Position numbers and translations under genes: made by a program. From Paragyromitra xinjiangensis (lineage: Eukaryota > Ascomycota > Pezizomycetes > Pezizales > Discinaceae): a DNA stretch of 64,000 nt. The DNA lies in NCBI GenBank assembly GCA_038503065.1, contig JBCAMK010000002.1, forward strand, positions 2,666,001-2,730,000, in the 5' to 3' direction. A model generated the notes under the pieces. That model had not been told where the DNA came from. It searched no databases and saw nothing but the letters and a program-made list of their open reading frames with translations. Below are positions 11,324 to 24,631 of the stretch, one piece after another (the stretch's first letter is position 1; each line of letters starts with the position of its first letter).

Positions 11324-14300
11324 TTAAAGTCCAAAACGACCAAAATGATCTGCAAGCCCTCCCAGTCCTCCTGTTGCCTCAGCACCACCAAAAAATTGTC
11401 TTTCGAAATCTTCAGCACGCGTCACTCCTGCTGCGGGACTATGGTTCTGGCCTCCAACCTGTGCTCCACATTCAGGGCACCTCGCCAACTCCATAGGCAT
11501 CCCACACTCGCCAACAGTAAACTTATTCATTTGAGTTAGTATCCTACTTCAACCCTTGAAAACTGAGAAAGGTAGTTCTTACAGGGTGGTTATTTTGACA
11601 ATAGTACCAATGACCTGTCCCGGAGAATTGGCCCGCCATCGCTCTGTATACTTCTTCTTTCTCCTTCGACGAAACAAAGCTGTAGAAGCTAACGCCCCCC
11701 AGCAGTCTCAACGCTTTCACTATGTCATCCTTGAGGTAGGCTGTTGTTCCCTTGAACTGGGCGCAGATACGTTCACATTCCTTTAAGCTCTCTATTTCTG
11801 CAAGGCGAGCTGTCGCAATAGCAGCCTCCCGTTTTGTTTCTTCGTCTGGTGGCAGCGATTCCTTCGATTGATGGCTTAATTCCAATGCCACAAACTGAGC
11901 ATGATAAACCCTAGCCTCGATCTCGTGTTGAGGCCTATTCGCGTTTTTCGCACTTTCCCTCAGGTTGGAACATCGAGCCTTGAGCCAGCTTAGCGGAGTC
12001 ACAATACCAGCGTGCAACTTTTCTCGGATAGATGGATCAACCGATGGATTGTGGTATATGATGTCCCAATCCCAGAGAATGGCCCAATTTAGACGCAGAG
12101 AAAGCGCTTGCCCACGATATTGAAACCCTGTCTCAATGATAGCTTCGTCGAGTATAAAAGTGCCAGTGACACCCCGTCGCCTTTTTGCATCGATTACCAG
12201 AGAATTTATTCTCCCAAATGGCTGCTCGCTCCGTGCCATCGAGCCCGTAAAATAATTGACTTTATTAAGTAAAGCCTGACCTTTACGCTTATACACTTGC
12301 ACAATTTGGGAAGTCCCGGTAATCTCACTTATAGGGGAATTCTGTTCGATAAAGGCATTTCGCTCGGCCTCGAGTGCATTCTCTCTTGCTGAAACTTCGT
12401 CTAGCAATTCCATGTGTGTCTTGTGAGCGTTCGCAACAAATCTTCGGGTCGCCTCATCCAGAAGGGCTAGTTTAACGACTCTGTTGTAGCGGTGAATGTC
12501 ACGCAAAGGTGTTCGGCATTCAGGGCAGCCTTTCGGTGCTTTACCAGATGAAACGCGAGAGGAAGGTTTGGGCCCGAGTATTTTTCCTTCCGGGTCAATT
12601 ATATACGATTCCTTCAACTCCATTAACCCATCGAGAGTTGATACGGTGTAGAAGTGACCGCATGTAAGGAATATGATGGGTTCTTCGTCAACGTTGACAT
12701 CGCCGTAAGTGTCGTACATTATAAAATCAACCGTTTTTTCAAGAATCTCAGGATCTGCACATTCTTTGCAGAATTGAACTGTAGGGCAGGCTTCACCACA
12801 GACGCCTGGGCATCGGTGCCCGCAATCCAGGTCTTTTTCGCAGCGTTTAGAACAGGGAATTATGTCGCATGGTACTGCACAGGGCATTGTGCAGGGTTCA
12901 CGATGGACACATGTCCAGGAACACTGCTCAGCGCACGGTGGGCATGGCTCGTTGCACCCCCTGCTGCATCTTGAATGGCTGCAACGAACTTCGCATGGCA
13001 GATTGCAAGGGCTGCATGGCTCTTCCCCGTGGCAAGTATTTTGGCATTCGTGATTGCAGGTCGTGAAAGATCTCCCACATTTGTTGTCACAGACATCGTG
13101 GTTTACGATCACGAGTCCATTGCTGTCCGCCTTTTTGCAATAGCTGCAGGCTCTATTGCATTGATGTCCACAAGGCAAATTTGCACCACAGACCTCCGTA
13201 CATCTGACTTTGCTGATATCCCTATGGCAGGGAACTCTGGCGGTATGGCCGCACAGCGGTACGGTCTTTGTGACTGTTTGCCGGCATTTGACTCGAGCGA
13301 GATCTTGAGTTTCATAACACTCGAGTGAAACCGCGGTATGTCCACACGGAAGTGGTACCAAAGGGATCCTAAGGGTACAAATACCGCACTTATCCCAGCA
13401 GCGTTTCGGACATGAGTGTCCACACTCTGGAAACTGCCTGGTGCACGGTTCCAAACAGTGTGTTGCTCTATGTAAAGGCTCCGAGTGACATTTCGTGACA
13501 CAGGTGTGGCCACAATCAAGTCGCAGCCCACATTTCTCTGCGCATCCACCTTCAGGTGATTTTACCAAAAAGTCTTCCGGGCTCGAAACGGACATTCGGG
13601 TCTCGGGGTGACGAGGGCAAAGAAGAGGAATTTCTGTCCCTATGTTCCTACCATCCTCAAGCAATTCGATGACCTTGGACCACATCTCCACTTTGCCGGA
13701 TGTCTCGGCATTACCGATTATATACATCCCATTGCGTGCTCGGCTTAGATAGAAAAATTAGAGTCTTGTTCTCTAGGGAGCTTAAAAGAATGATAATACC
13801 TTAAGAGAACGTTGATCCGATTAGAAGTTTTGAGAAACCCGCAAATTCTTTGTTCATTGCTTCGAACTAGAGATACAATGATGACTTTTGCTTCGTCCCC
13901 CTACAGAAATTCATAGCGTTACTATTGGAAACAAGAAACTCTCGAGACTTAACACGTGGGTTAACGTACCTGAAAGTTATCCACCGTCGAAACTCTCACA
14001 GCGTCAAGTAATTTTCCTCTCTGTACTTCTTTCACCGAAGTTTTTGGCGACTCTTCTGCATCCGAATCATCTTCTAGATCCAGTTGCTCTTGATCTTTAT
14101 CTCCCAATACCAAATCATAGATGGACCCTAGCTTCTTTCTCAATTTCTGCAACTGGCCGAGGTACGGTGTAAGGACGGCGATATCTTCCGCGCCATAAAC
14201 CCCTTGTCGAGTCAAATGTTTGACAAGGGCAACCACCATGTCTGCCTCCCATTCATGTGTCTTCGAATTAGATTCGCTATCCCCTACAGCGTCTTCCATG

Positions 14301-17300
14301 TTGCGGTGGTCAAGCCAAAACAACTTGTTTCGCATTCCGGGAACCTCAGGGTGTTTTCTGGTGTTGGGATGATCTTGAAGCTCGGGGTATAAGGTCTCTC
14401 GAACAAGAGCTGATATAGAGGGATGCATCCGACGTTGAGTGTCAAGTTGTGCAATCGGAAACTTCTCACCGCCATCGAATCTTTCATTGGCCAATCTTTC
14501 GAATAACGACTCATCCAAGCCATACTTCTTACCGTGCCCACCTTCCATTGATAATTGGTAATTCGCTACTTGCGGGCGTAACTGCAAGTGATCCCCGATG
14601 AGAATGGCATGCTCAACCGAAGGTAAGAGTGCCGTTAGCACATGCGCTTCTAAGACTTCGGCAGCCTCTTCGCATATCAAAACTTTCGACGGGAGGCTTC
14701 TAAGCAGTTCTGAGTTGGTAGCCAGCCCCGTTGTAGTACACCCGACGACATAAGCCTGCTCAAGGCATCGCTTATCGGACTCCCGGTATTGTTGTTTGAG
14801 TTTATTGTTGATCCTCGTGTGTCGGCCTACTAAGTTCTGTAGTTTCTGCTTGATAGAGTCGAGCATCTCCTCTTTCCAATAATCTCTAAGACGAGCACGT
14901 TCTGTGCGTGACATAGCCCAGATACTCAGTGAAGTTCCCGTGTTTTCATCCACTCGAAGAAGCTGGCCAATAGGACGATTTGTCGTCGGGAGCCTAATTC
15001 CACCGTCACGAAACCCCTTTCCTTGAACCCAATTATCGAGTGTCCTAGGCACTCTAACAACTCGTGTATAACCCTCCTCTTCGCTTGTGCCACACAAGGC
15101 ATCGTGGTAGTGCGGGTGAACTTCCTCCAGATAGCTCTTCAAAGCTTTCCAACCATCCAATCTAGATAATTGCGCACATATGTCCACCATTTCCTCTTGG
15201 ATACTGTCCAAATCCTCCATGCATGTATAGACTCCTCGTTTTTCTGCTTTCGTTCGCCCCGCACCTTTACTAATCGCTTGCAAGGTATGATTCTCCAATA
15301 GAATACTTTTTGACCGACCTCCAAGGCGTACAACTTGCTTAACTCCGTTTTTAAGGAGATCTTCGAGAAATTGGTCGAGAGCATGATTGGTATAGCAACT
15401 ATATCGTTTGAAAATCGTAAGCCTCGAAACAGAACGGTTTATTAAACTCGTAAAATATTAACAATTTAAATTTTGGACCACTTACACGCAGATTATCGGA
15501 CCGATCTTCGTTTGATCCCGATTCGCCACTAAAATCTTTGCCAATTGAACCCCAACATAAGACTTTCCCGTCCCTGGAGGTCCCTGAATGAGAGCGAGTT
15601 CGTTCTGTAGGCCAGTGATCAGGGCTTCACATTGACCACGATCTAAAGTTGTCTTTGCTTGGAGTTCTCGTACGGTCACTGGGTTGTCGATGGAAAAAGA
15701 TAGAGGCTGTTCACCTATAGTGATACATTTGAGATTGAGGGGTGCTCTATTACGGGCTAGATAAAGAGGTGGAGGGACTTTTGCGGCTCTATCTTGATGT
15801 ATATGAAGTCCAAACCGATTCACTTTCTCTGGTTGGGGAATAATCCACTTAGTGAAAGGCAAAGTCGGGTCCTGATGAAGATTCTGAAGACATTTGAGAA
15901 TTGGCTCGAAGGACACGAAGAGAATGCCGGGGAATTCAACCATGATAAAACCATCGGAAGATCGATTTTGAACCAGAGAAATGATCCGAGATTGGTCCAC
16001 CGCGCTAGTAGGGTCCGTTAGAGAAAGTGTAATTACCGCCCTTTTGTCATTAGATGCGAGATCATCAAGAGTGCCCTGAGGTCTGTCACCCTGCAAAGGA
16101 TCTATGGTCCGCGTAGCATCCACAGTTCGTAGAGAAACTAAACAGAAAGTAGTTTCCATATCACTGCTAATCAAGGCTACCAGAGACCCGATCTGTAGTT
16201 CCTTGGAGTCTTTCCACGATTCCATCCGTTTTTTCTTCTTCAATTGAGCCACTTTCTTGGGTTGATCAAAGGAAACATCAATTGATAAACCTTTCCTCCT
16301 ATCGTACCTGAGCCGTTCCATCTGAGCCCCATCATAAATCCGGATTCGTGTCTGGCATTGCTTTTGTACCTTCTTCTTGGCCTTTCCATCTTTTCCTGCG
16401 ACTAAGATGTTCCAATTGTCGATCAGATGACGAACCCCATCTCGTAACTGCCCCGAGGTATCTTCTCTCAGAAGCCGAAACTGAGAATCAAGCAAACGAC
16501 GAATGCCCTGTAGATGATGCGGGGAATTTGCCCCTTTCAACGGAAGAAATTCATCTCGTTTTGACTTAATCTCGCTTGTAGTCGGCAATATCTTGATGTT
16601 GTCGATGAGCTCACAATCATTGTCATGTCTGACCCCTTCCCGAGAATAAGCTCCCGGAAGATCTACGGCTAATTGAAACGATTGAATAACATTCGAAGCA
16701 AATTGAGGATTCCTTGATCCTGCAGACGGAATAGAGGTAATTAGTTCGCCCATCTGTAGCCGTTCCTTGATTCTTCCAATATTCTGGTGTGCCGAACGGA
16801 GGGAGAAGCTCGTATGTGAATTCTCATCTTGGTCGTAGCAAGCCTGAAGAGTCCTGATAATATCCTTGAATTCCGTCTGTACCGCTGCCCCCTGATTAAG
16901 CTTGATAGTATAGAGCAATGTAGCTGATGTGGCCGCGAGCGCTTCTTCAAGTGCATTATCGTCCGCCAAACCGTAGGATTCTTCGGGATTCGCTCTGGCC
17001 TGCAAAAGGTTTCCGCTGGCGTTTTTAAAGAAATTGATCCCACGGCGTCCGTCGTGTCCGTAAATAACGTTGAATATCGTCCCAACGGCTGCTTCGAGAA
17101 CAAGTGATGACTGTACTTCCTCATGGGAAACGAGCTGAAGGAATGGAACACAATGACGTTGGAACATCGGCCTTTGGACACTGTATGACAGAACGAATTC
17201 TGACTCGACGATTTGTCGGACTCGTACAAGGCCTCTCTCATCCCCAAGATCCTTTATTAAAAATTGCTTCTCGTCCGCCGACCCGCTTTCCATGATCTTT

Positions 17301-17701
17301 ATCGCATCTTGCCAGAAATTCACTAATTGCGCTGGGCTTAGATTCGACGAAGTCCCTCCCCTGCCGAGGCCGCGGCGCCATTCTCGATATGCTTGAGATT
17401 CACCGCCGGGAGTGTTTGGGGTGCCGGGTGTATTTCCCCGACCACCTGTCCGCGGAGTACCAGAATGGGCCGCCGAACCTCCTCGTTTCTTCGGCGTGCT
17501 GGGAGATGTATTTCGTGTACCCGAAGGCCCAGAAGCGGATATTTCATGCGAGAATTTACATCTATTGCCGAATCGGCATGACCCTTTTGCGAAATCGAAG
17601 CAGGGTTTATGGCTTCACGACGAGTAAGTAATGAGAAGTCACCCAGCCGGCCATACAAACATAAACAAGCAAACAAATACGTACTTCGTCGAAGACGACA
17701 T
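11324..17701 (-). CDS. ZNFX1-type protein: CCCH finger, UPF1-like SF1 helicase, NF-X1 fingers, RZ finger
   Basis: Six exons (17701-17685, 17612-15486, 15398-13970, 13900-13800, 13743-11583, 11521-11324) sum to 6033 nt, 2010 aa, all in frame. A CCCH finger (C10, C18, C24, H28; C-X7-C-X5-C-X3-H) opens the protein, completed by a 17-nt first exon. Next is a long alpha-helical region. The SF1/UPF1 helicase has Walker A GPPGTGKS (683-690), motif Ia ICVCYTNHALDQFL, Walker B as ICEEAAEV, GDHLQLRP, LDTQRRMHP, and the last motifs STVDNFQGDEAKV and RINVLLSRARNG across introns. Then come about ten NF-X1-type Cys/His repeats (about 1295-1550), a coiled region, and an RZ finger (GHWYYCQNNHPFTVGECGMP through CPECGAQVGGQNH). 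Animal ZNFX1 acts in RNA sensing and small-RNA inheritance, and the fission yeast relative Hrr1 in RNAi heterochromatin. Roles in RNA surveillance or silencing and in ubiquitin transfer are inferred. Confidence 0.92.
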
Positions 17702-18827
17702 CCTTCTTAATGAAGTGAATAGAACAATCTAACCGATTAGATTTTGGAGATAGTTGTGGTGGGTCGAATATTGAAAAACTGTGATATTGGATAGTACGTG
17801 CAAGTATAGATGTTTGTTCGGATAGCAAACACAGACAAGACTAAAAAGAAGGATGGGGGTTAAGTAAAGAACAGAGAGTGTTGTCATAAATCGATCGCTG
17901 GTCGATTTCCCAGATAGTCCAATATAGCTGCAGATAACCAAGACTAGAATCGCTTGGTCAACAAGGCTGAGCCTTTATTGCCACGCTCAGAAGCAAATAC
18001 TTTCGATTGACCAACAACTACTTCACGGTTGGGCAAAAACAGTCAGGAAAGGGGGTTGCCCTTGTACAACGCGCAGACTGTGTCGCCAAGCGTTGGTTGC
18101 CTGAAGGGATAGGTAGGTATTTGAATGCGTGCCACTTTAGAACAGTCACTCATCGTTTGTTTGCTGTCTACCTTGGATCCGTAAGTGCTGTTGGTTGGTG
18201 GTTCAGTGGGGCTAGACTTGCTAACTACAGCGCTATGAACACGTTTTAAGGCCACCCACTTTCCTAAGTTGGATAATTATTGGCCTATATTTCGCTTTCA
18301 GATACCCCACATTCTGTCCAATTATCCACCTTTTGCGGTCTTTGGGCAGTGGACAAATCACAATCCCTTCAAGCCACAAGTACTGCATGCTTGTTGTTGT
18401 CGTAATCATGAAATATCACTCGATATTGCCAAGGAAATCAATATGACCTCATACATAGGCGCACCCATCATTTCCCTTTACGCAAAGTACCTTTCACAAA
18501 ACCCTCCATGTTATGCAACTATAACACGCGTGCACAGTGACTGAGTCACACTAATATTTCCAAGCACACACTTTATGTGTCGAAGTAACTTTGCCATTGA
18601 AATGACTTAAGCCTAGCCCCGTGCCCAGCCCCACTTCGCAGCCTGCTGCGTACCGTAGGTGTATTTGCTTTTTCACAGCGTATGCTTAATTACATATTTT
18701 CAAGCACAGTCCACATTCCTTACAAAACCAATGTTTTCAGCTATAATTAATGTCTAGTAGATATTTACCTGCTTTACTGATACCACCCCACGCAATTAAG
18801 TGCATTCAAATTTTGATAACTCACCAT
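17702..18827. other. intergenic region, no gene seen
   Basis: The promoter of the ZNFX1-type gene and the 3' flank of the MFS gene. The open frames are short. No tRNA, repeat or mobile element was recognised. Confidence 0.5.
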
Positions 18828-20709
18828 CTAGCTCTTCTCAGTATCTACCACAGGGGCTGCTTCATCATTAACGTTTCCAGCTTCCGTATCTTCTACTACC
18901 TCTTTTTTACGCCCTTCCAGAACTACATCCTTGATGAAGAAACTACTAAGAAACAGACACCCGACGAGTGGACATCCCAAACACATAATGACATGGATCC
19001 CCTTCATGTAAGCATCGATGACGGCACTCCGTTCAGATTCCGAAAGATTCTTTGCGGTTGTGAATTGCAATGCTGTCTCAGGTGCCACTGTATCCGGGAT
19101 GTTGGAGAGCAACAAATTATTTAAAATAGCGGCGAATGCTGAGTAGTGTTAGTTTAAGTTATATTACTCTTGAAACCGAGATGAGATATACCAGCCAAAC
19201 CAACTGCACCACCAATGGTTCTAATGAAATTTCGAAGTCCAACAGCTACGGCACGATCTTCCTTGCGACAATTTGCTAATAATGCAATCATTGCTGAGCA
19301 ACTGTAAGTAACTTTCTCTCTTGTACTCCAAGATAGGATGCAAACCTGGTTGAAAGCAAGACCCGATACCAATACCCTCAATTATCTGTATTACGACCAT
19401 CACACCTACGTGACTCGTTCTATGCAATGAGATTCGCCCTCCAGCACCAGCTGTCCATAGTAGATAGCCGGTCCTCAGCACAACGTTGTATTTACCAATC
19501 CTCGAAATTATAATCCCAGAAGACATCGATCCGATGGAAAATGCTAACATAAGAGGCAGTATCATCACTCCTGACATTACCGGGGAATAACCTCGTACAT
19601 TTTGGTAGTACAGTGGGAGATAATATATATCACCCCAATAAACTATCCCCATGATGACATTTTGAGTTAGAAGGATCTTGGCAGCTTTACGCTCGAAAAG
19701 CCGAACTGTTGGTTTTCTTCGTTTAGCTGACTGTATATTCTGGGGAAACGCCAGAACGGGAACTTACTTGGCATAACTGGGGTTTTTGCAACTTTCCATT
19801 CTACTACCACAAAAAGAACGGCAAAAACCCCACCGATGGTAAGAAAAGATATAACAATTGGCGAATTCCACTTGTACAAACTTCCCCCTCCGCTGATTGG
19901 GATCTAATGAAAAGTCAACTTCGTCCCACTTGTAGCCACTCCTGTCGATGTCTGGAAATCCCATACCAAGACAAAGAGAACCGCAGTTAAACTGCAGAAT
20001 ATACCCCAATAGTCAATATGTCCAATTTTCTGCTTCCAGTCACCCTCAACAGTGGGCTTGGGTAACATAATCATTATGATTACTGTGACAAAGGCAGTCA
20101 AGATAACCGGGAACCAAAAGGTCCATCTCCAAGACACATTTTCCGAAAACGCTCCACCAATGAGGGGACCAAGACCATTTCCTAGAACAATGAGAGTTTC
20201 TAGATATCCTTGGTATTTACCCCTTTCCTTCAAGGTCGTGATATCACTGACAATGACCATAGCTAAGGAGTTTATACCACCAGCTCCAATACCAGACAAA
20301 GCGCGGAAGACGAAGAGCTGAATACTAGTCTTGGAAAAACCACAAAGCAAATTACCAAGTGCTAGTAGCCCCATACAAGCGATCAGGCATGTTTTACGTC
20401 CAAAAATATCAGACATGCGACCGTTAATTAGGAGAAATGCGGTGCTAGCAATGAGGAACGATGTTCCTACCTATATACACACCATTCTCAGTAACTCGAG
20501 AATTCTCTGAGGGCGACGGTACCTACCCATGAAATTGTAGAGACTGCATTGAGATCTTTCCCAATGACGGGCAAAGAGGTCGAGACTGATGTTTGGTCAA
20601 GAGTGGATATGAACAGAGTTAAAGCTAAAGCTATGAATATGATAACGGTACGTTTCTCCGAGAGTGCATTAGATTGATCTTGGGTATCTCGTAAAGTGTC
20701 GTTAGCCAT
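18828..20709 (-). CDS. MFS multidrug/toxin efflux transporter, DHA2 (14-TM) family
   Basis: A plasma-membrane proton antiporter of the type that exports drugs or metabolites. Six exons (20709-20527, 20470-19967, 19903-19768, 19705-19346, 19293-19192, 19138-18828) sum to 1596 nt, 531 aa. The start is the ATG at 20709 (MANDTLRDTQDQ); the frame upstream has only a GTG. Family marks are STLDQTSVSTSLPVI in TM1, motif A as GRMSDIFGRK (78-87), SGIGAGGINSL, the antiporter motif LGNGLGPLIGGAF in TM5, WRWTFWF, and EGIGIGSCFQPAM. About 14 hydrophobic segments are visible, with a cytosolic acidic tail. The substrate is unknown. No biosynthetic genes lie beside it, so it is not part of an obvious metabolite cluster. 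A TATATATA run at 20767-20774 is a possible TATA element. Confidence 0.9.
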
Positions 20710-21720
20710 CACAGCGACCACTGGGTCTCAAAACCACATGTACTTAAGCTTCTAGAGAATGCTAACATATATATAGTCTAGAAAATTTCAATGGAGGACG
20801 CGAGTGGGGAAATCCGGCATCCAGCAGCCGTATTTGCCCTGTTTATTTAGGTCGGAAGCGTTGCCTTGGCGCGCGTCGAGAACGCCCGTGCATTGTCAAT
20901 CGCGGGTAGACGGCAAGCCTCTCAGGGGTCCTTGCCGGAAAATTGGGTATCTGATTGTAGTGTTTTTTTATCTAAAGTCTATTAAACTAGCCCTGATTGG
21001 TTTAGCAGTTACCCAGAATTGGTTTAGATAAACTTCACCATGTTCCTTGAACCTCAGAAATTTCCCTTTGGAGTTAGCAACGGAGTTAAACCCCTGCACG
21101 GAGATACTCACTTTCGAGTCAGAGGGTATGGTTACCGCAATCTGGAATAATTAATATCTGTTCCTCCGGCACTTTTGACTGTTTATACGAAATAAAAAGA
21201 ATATATTATATTTAGACCTGCTCCTAAACTCGAAATTTTAATAAGAATTTAACAGCACATGGACATATACATTACTAAAACGAAAACCAAAACCAAAACT
21301 CTACTAGTGAAGCCCAAGCTATCAATTAGATACCGTGTTGTTGGGGGGTAATTTACTGTGATGATATTCAAAAGAGTCAAGGCTTTTTGTGGGATTCCAA
21401 CGGAACGCGCAATTCCTACAAGATGTGTCAGAAGCCGGGGGCGAAAACGGCACAGACCCCACAATTTGCACTATATGATGATTCGATAGAGCAGATTGAC
21501 CTGCTGTTCTATCTTCACACCCGAATTCTAGCGTGTTATTGAGCTTTGGACCAGTCAAATCCCACCTCAAGTCTGCGGAGTTCTTCGACGAGAATCGCAT
21601 AGAAGCTGTACGAAAGGGCTAGATTTTGGGATTTTCTGCCGCCAAGACAGTGATCTATATACACAAAAATAAGTGAAAATAAACAAAAGACTTCATGTCC
21701 TTCACATGATCACTATTCCG
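20710..21720. other. intergenic region, no gene seen
   Basis: This lies between the MFS promoter and the 3' end of the DUF6604 gene. The reading frames look random. No repeat recognised. Confidence 0.5.
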
Positions 21721-24631
21721 CTACATTATCTCCTCAAGCTCTGGCTCCGCAGTCACCTTTTTGGGAGGCCGTTTCTCATTTTCATTTTCTTTGCCCTTTT
21801 CCTTAGATTTCTTATCCTCATTCTCTTCCGTTTTTTCGTCGTCTTCGCCTTCACCTTTCGGTTTAGAATCTTTCTTTTTATCGCCGTCTTTCTTTTCCCA
21901 CCCTTTTAGCCTTGACGGTGGCATTGGAAGTAAATACTGATCAACCGTGACGCCGGACAAAACCCCGTCCACCGCAACCCTAACTTTTTCCAAGACCCTC
22001 CTTTGCATCGTCGGATTATGACTGAAGTTTTCCAAGTTTATGATGCTTCCCGTAATGTCAACATCGACTTCGCTAGGTATCCCAGACGCATTCCGTGTTG
22101 CAAGTTGCTCAAACTCATCCCTAACAGCGTAATAAACGGCTTTATGAGTTGTAGTAGCCAAACTCCAGGCTTTCCAAAGATCGACTCTACCGATCGGGAC
22201 CTTTCCGTTAAAATCGAAATATAACGCCTCGCAAACTTTATCTAGGAGCTGCGCAGGTGATAATGAGTGTAGGATGTTGTGCTTCTTCTTAGAGTTCCGC
22301 TCAAGATTCCGTATGTCTTTTTCGAGACCTAAGGCGGACTTTTCAATCCAATCATATGCACGGCCTTTCAATTGGTATCCATCCGCAACGACCGCATGCA
22401 ATGTTGAGACGATGGAAGGCAAGGCAAGCTTCTCAACTGGAACACGTTTAGGACCTGTAGGCTTGCGGTGATCTCGATCTGAGACCAAGGTCGAAACATC
22501 GCGGTAGGACGAGAGAGCAAGGCGTTTACGGAAATTGGCAATAGGACGTTGGCCTGAGAAGACTTGCTGGCCGAATGCATCACAAAGCAATTCAACTAGA
22601 GGGTTGACCTCGAGATTTTTTGCACCGACAACAACGTTGGAAATATGTAGAAGAAAATTGTAGAGATGCAAAAAAGTAATGAAAGAATAAGAGGCGGTGC
22701 CGGATGCGACTCTGAACATTTGTACCGAGACTAAAACGAATCACCCTTGTGAGCTTAACATTCTACTTAAAGTTGGGCAGAGCTTCATTCAAACCTTCTG
22801 CATAAACAAGTCCAAGATGCCATGGATTTTCGCTCAGGAAATCTTCTCGGATGTCGGGAAATCTTATGCCTTCGAACCTTCCGCCGGGTTTAAATGTAGC
22901 AAATCTTGTCCAATCGTCCATACCTTTCCCTAATACCATCAGTGTTCTCGCAATGGTATCGGTACCGCCCCGATTACTGAGCTGCAGCCGACCTATCGAT
23001 TCGCTAATAACCGATTGTTGATCCTCGATAAATTCAATGGCATGTGAACATTGATATTTCCTCTTATCAAGCCTTTTCCCGAGCTGAACACGGCAGTCGA
23101 GAAGAAGTTGTAAAGAGAGCACCAAGCGGGTATAAATTTTACCGCTATGAACATAGCTGTAGAAAGCACGATTAAAAGCAGCATCCCCAAACCTTGGATC
23201 GATGGGGTGCTTTTGTCTATCGGCATATTCGGTAGCCATGAGGATATTGAACAAATATCTATGCGACGATCAGTTTCACTCTGATGTTAATAGTTTTTTA
23301 GCTAGCGCTTACTGATCCAGAAAATATGCCTCCTCCTCGAGTGCCTCTATTAGCCCGCTACTAGCTGTGAAAGACAACCCGTCAAGAGTGTTTATTGAAG
23401 CTAAGTTCTGGAAATTTTCATCCTGCATACTGGGCACGTGCTGAGACATTTTCCAACGGAAGGAGCAGAGTGTATAAAGAGGAAAGAATAAGGAAAAATC
23501 GAGAAGACGCATAACTCCGGCATCGGCGACTTTCTGGAGGGGGACATCTCGGAGCAAGGTTTTCACGAGAGCAGGGTAGTCTTTGATACCCGGAAAAGAC
23601 ACATGGAGAGTGGCCTCCATTTGCTCGATTTGTTCCAATGCCACCGTAGTGACTGAACCACACAGTTTAGTATTGCGTGCAAGAGACTTAGGAGCTAATA
23701 ACATACCAACACTAGCGGTAACTAAATCAATGGTTCCTTTCCCAACCTTACTCCAGACAGCCTTCAAATATGTCCTCATAGAGTTCACATCTACGAAAAA
23801 GCACCAAACAGCAAAACTTGCTTCTTCGGCAGCGTTAAGGTCTTCCGCGATGCCAGCTTGTTGTGAAACCTTGGCCTTTTTACCTTTTCCAGGGCTGGGT
23901 TTATTGACAATATCTGCAATCCATTCGTTTTGCTTTTTCCCAGGTGCCCCAGATGGAGTCTCAGATTCATCCAAGCCGAGATCGATATCCTCAATCTAAA
24001 CTAGTTAGAAGGGTGCAAAAATGCAAGAAAAAATCAACTGCATTGGGATAGCAACCTCAAGCTCTGCAAACCGATTACTCAATTTTAGTGGATCTTCTTC
24101 TTCTACTTCACCCCCTTCGGATTTCTCTTTCTCTCTTTTCTCTCTTTCTTCTTTTCTCCTTTCCTCTTTCCAATTTGTGCCTCCCAAGATGTCAAATGCG
24201 GTCTCCAAAACCTGGATGAATGCCATATGACTTTCATTTTTGGCCTCTACCTCCACATCCACCTCCAGCCGGTGATAAAAAGATGCAACCATACGTCTTG
24301 CATGGATAACTGAATCGAACAACGAGTAAACCGCAGGGGGTATATTGACTTTTGGGGTTGCAGAAGCAATAAGATTGGCATACTCCACAAAGTTCCGGAT
24401 AGAGATAACTGGGTCGGCCGTAGTAGCTGATGGTGGCGGCGGCGGGGGTTGACTTTGATTACCCTTTTTCCCACCTTTTCCACCTTTTTTCGACCTTGGC
24501 TGGTTATTGGTGGGGGGTGCTGTCTGCTTAGGAGCTACATTAGAAACGGTACTAACAAGCCAGCGAACTAATTGGCCTGTGTTTTTCTTGTAGCGCACGT
24601 AGGATGAGCGTAAGTTGATATCTGTGGACAT
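21721..24631 (-). CDS. DUF6604-type fungal protein
   Basis: Four exons (24631-24056, 23995-23313, 23258-22767, 22711-21721) sum to 2742 nt, 913 aa. The N-terminus MSTDINLRSSYVRYKKNTGQ with a following LVRWL block is the hallmark of fungal DUF6604 proteins, whose function is not established. A Lys/Gly/Pro-rich linker (KKGGKGGKKGN, a run of prolines) comes next, then a helical region and a charged linker. A long mixed helical part (AEEASFAVWCFFVDVNSMRTYLKAVW) follows, and the protein ends in a Lys/Glu-rich low-complexity tail. No signal peptide, no enzyme motif and no clear membrane span were seen. The family assignment is from memory of the N-terminal pattern; gene structure is well supported by frame. 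Confidence 0.82.

Noticed and set aside
18828..20709. MFS transporter as part of a secondary-metabolite cluster
   Set aside because: No synthase, terpene cyclase or tailoring-enzyme cluster lies nearby; neighbours are a helicase and a DUF6604 gene.
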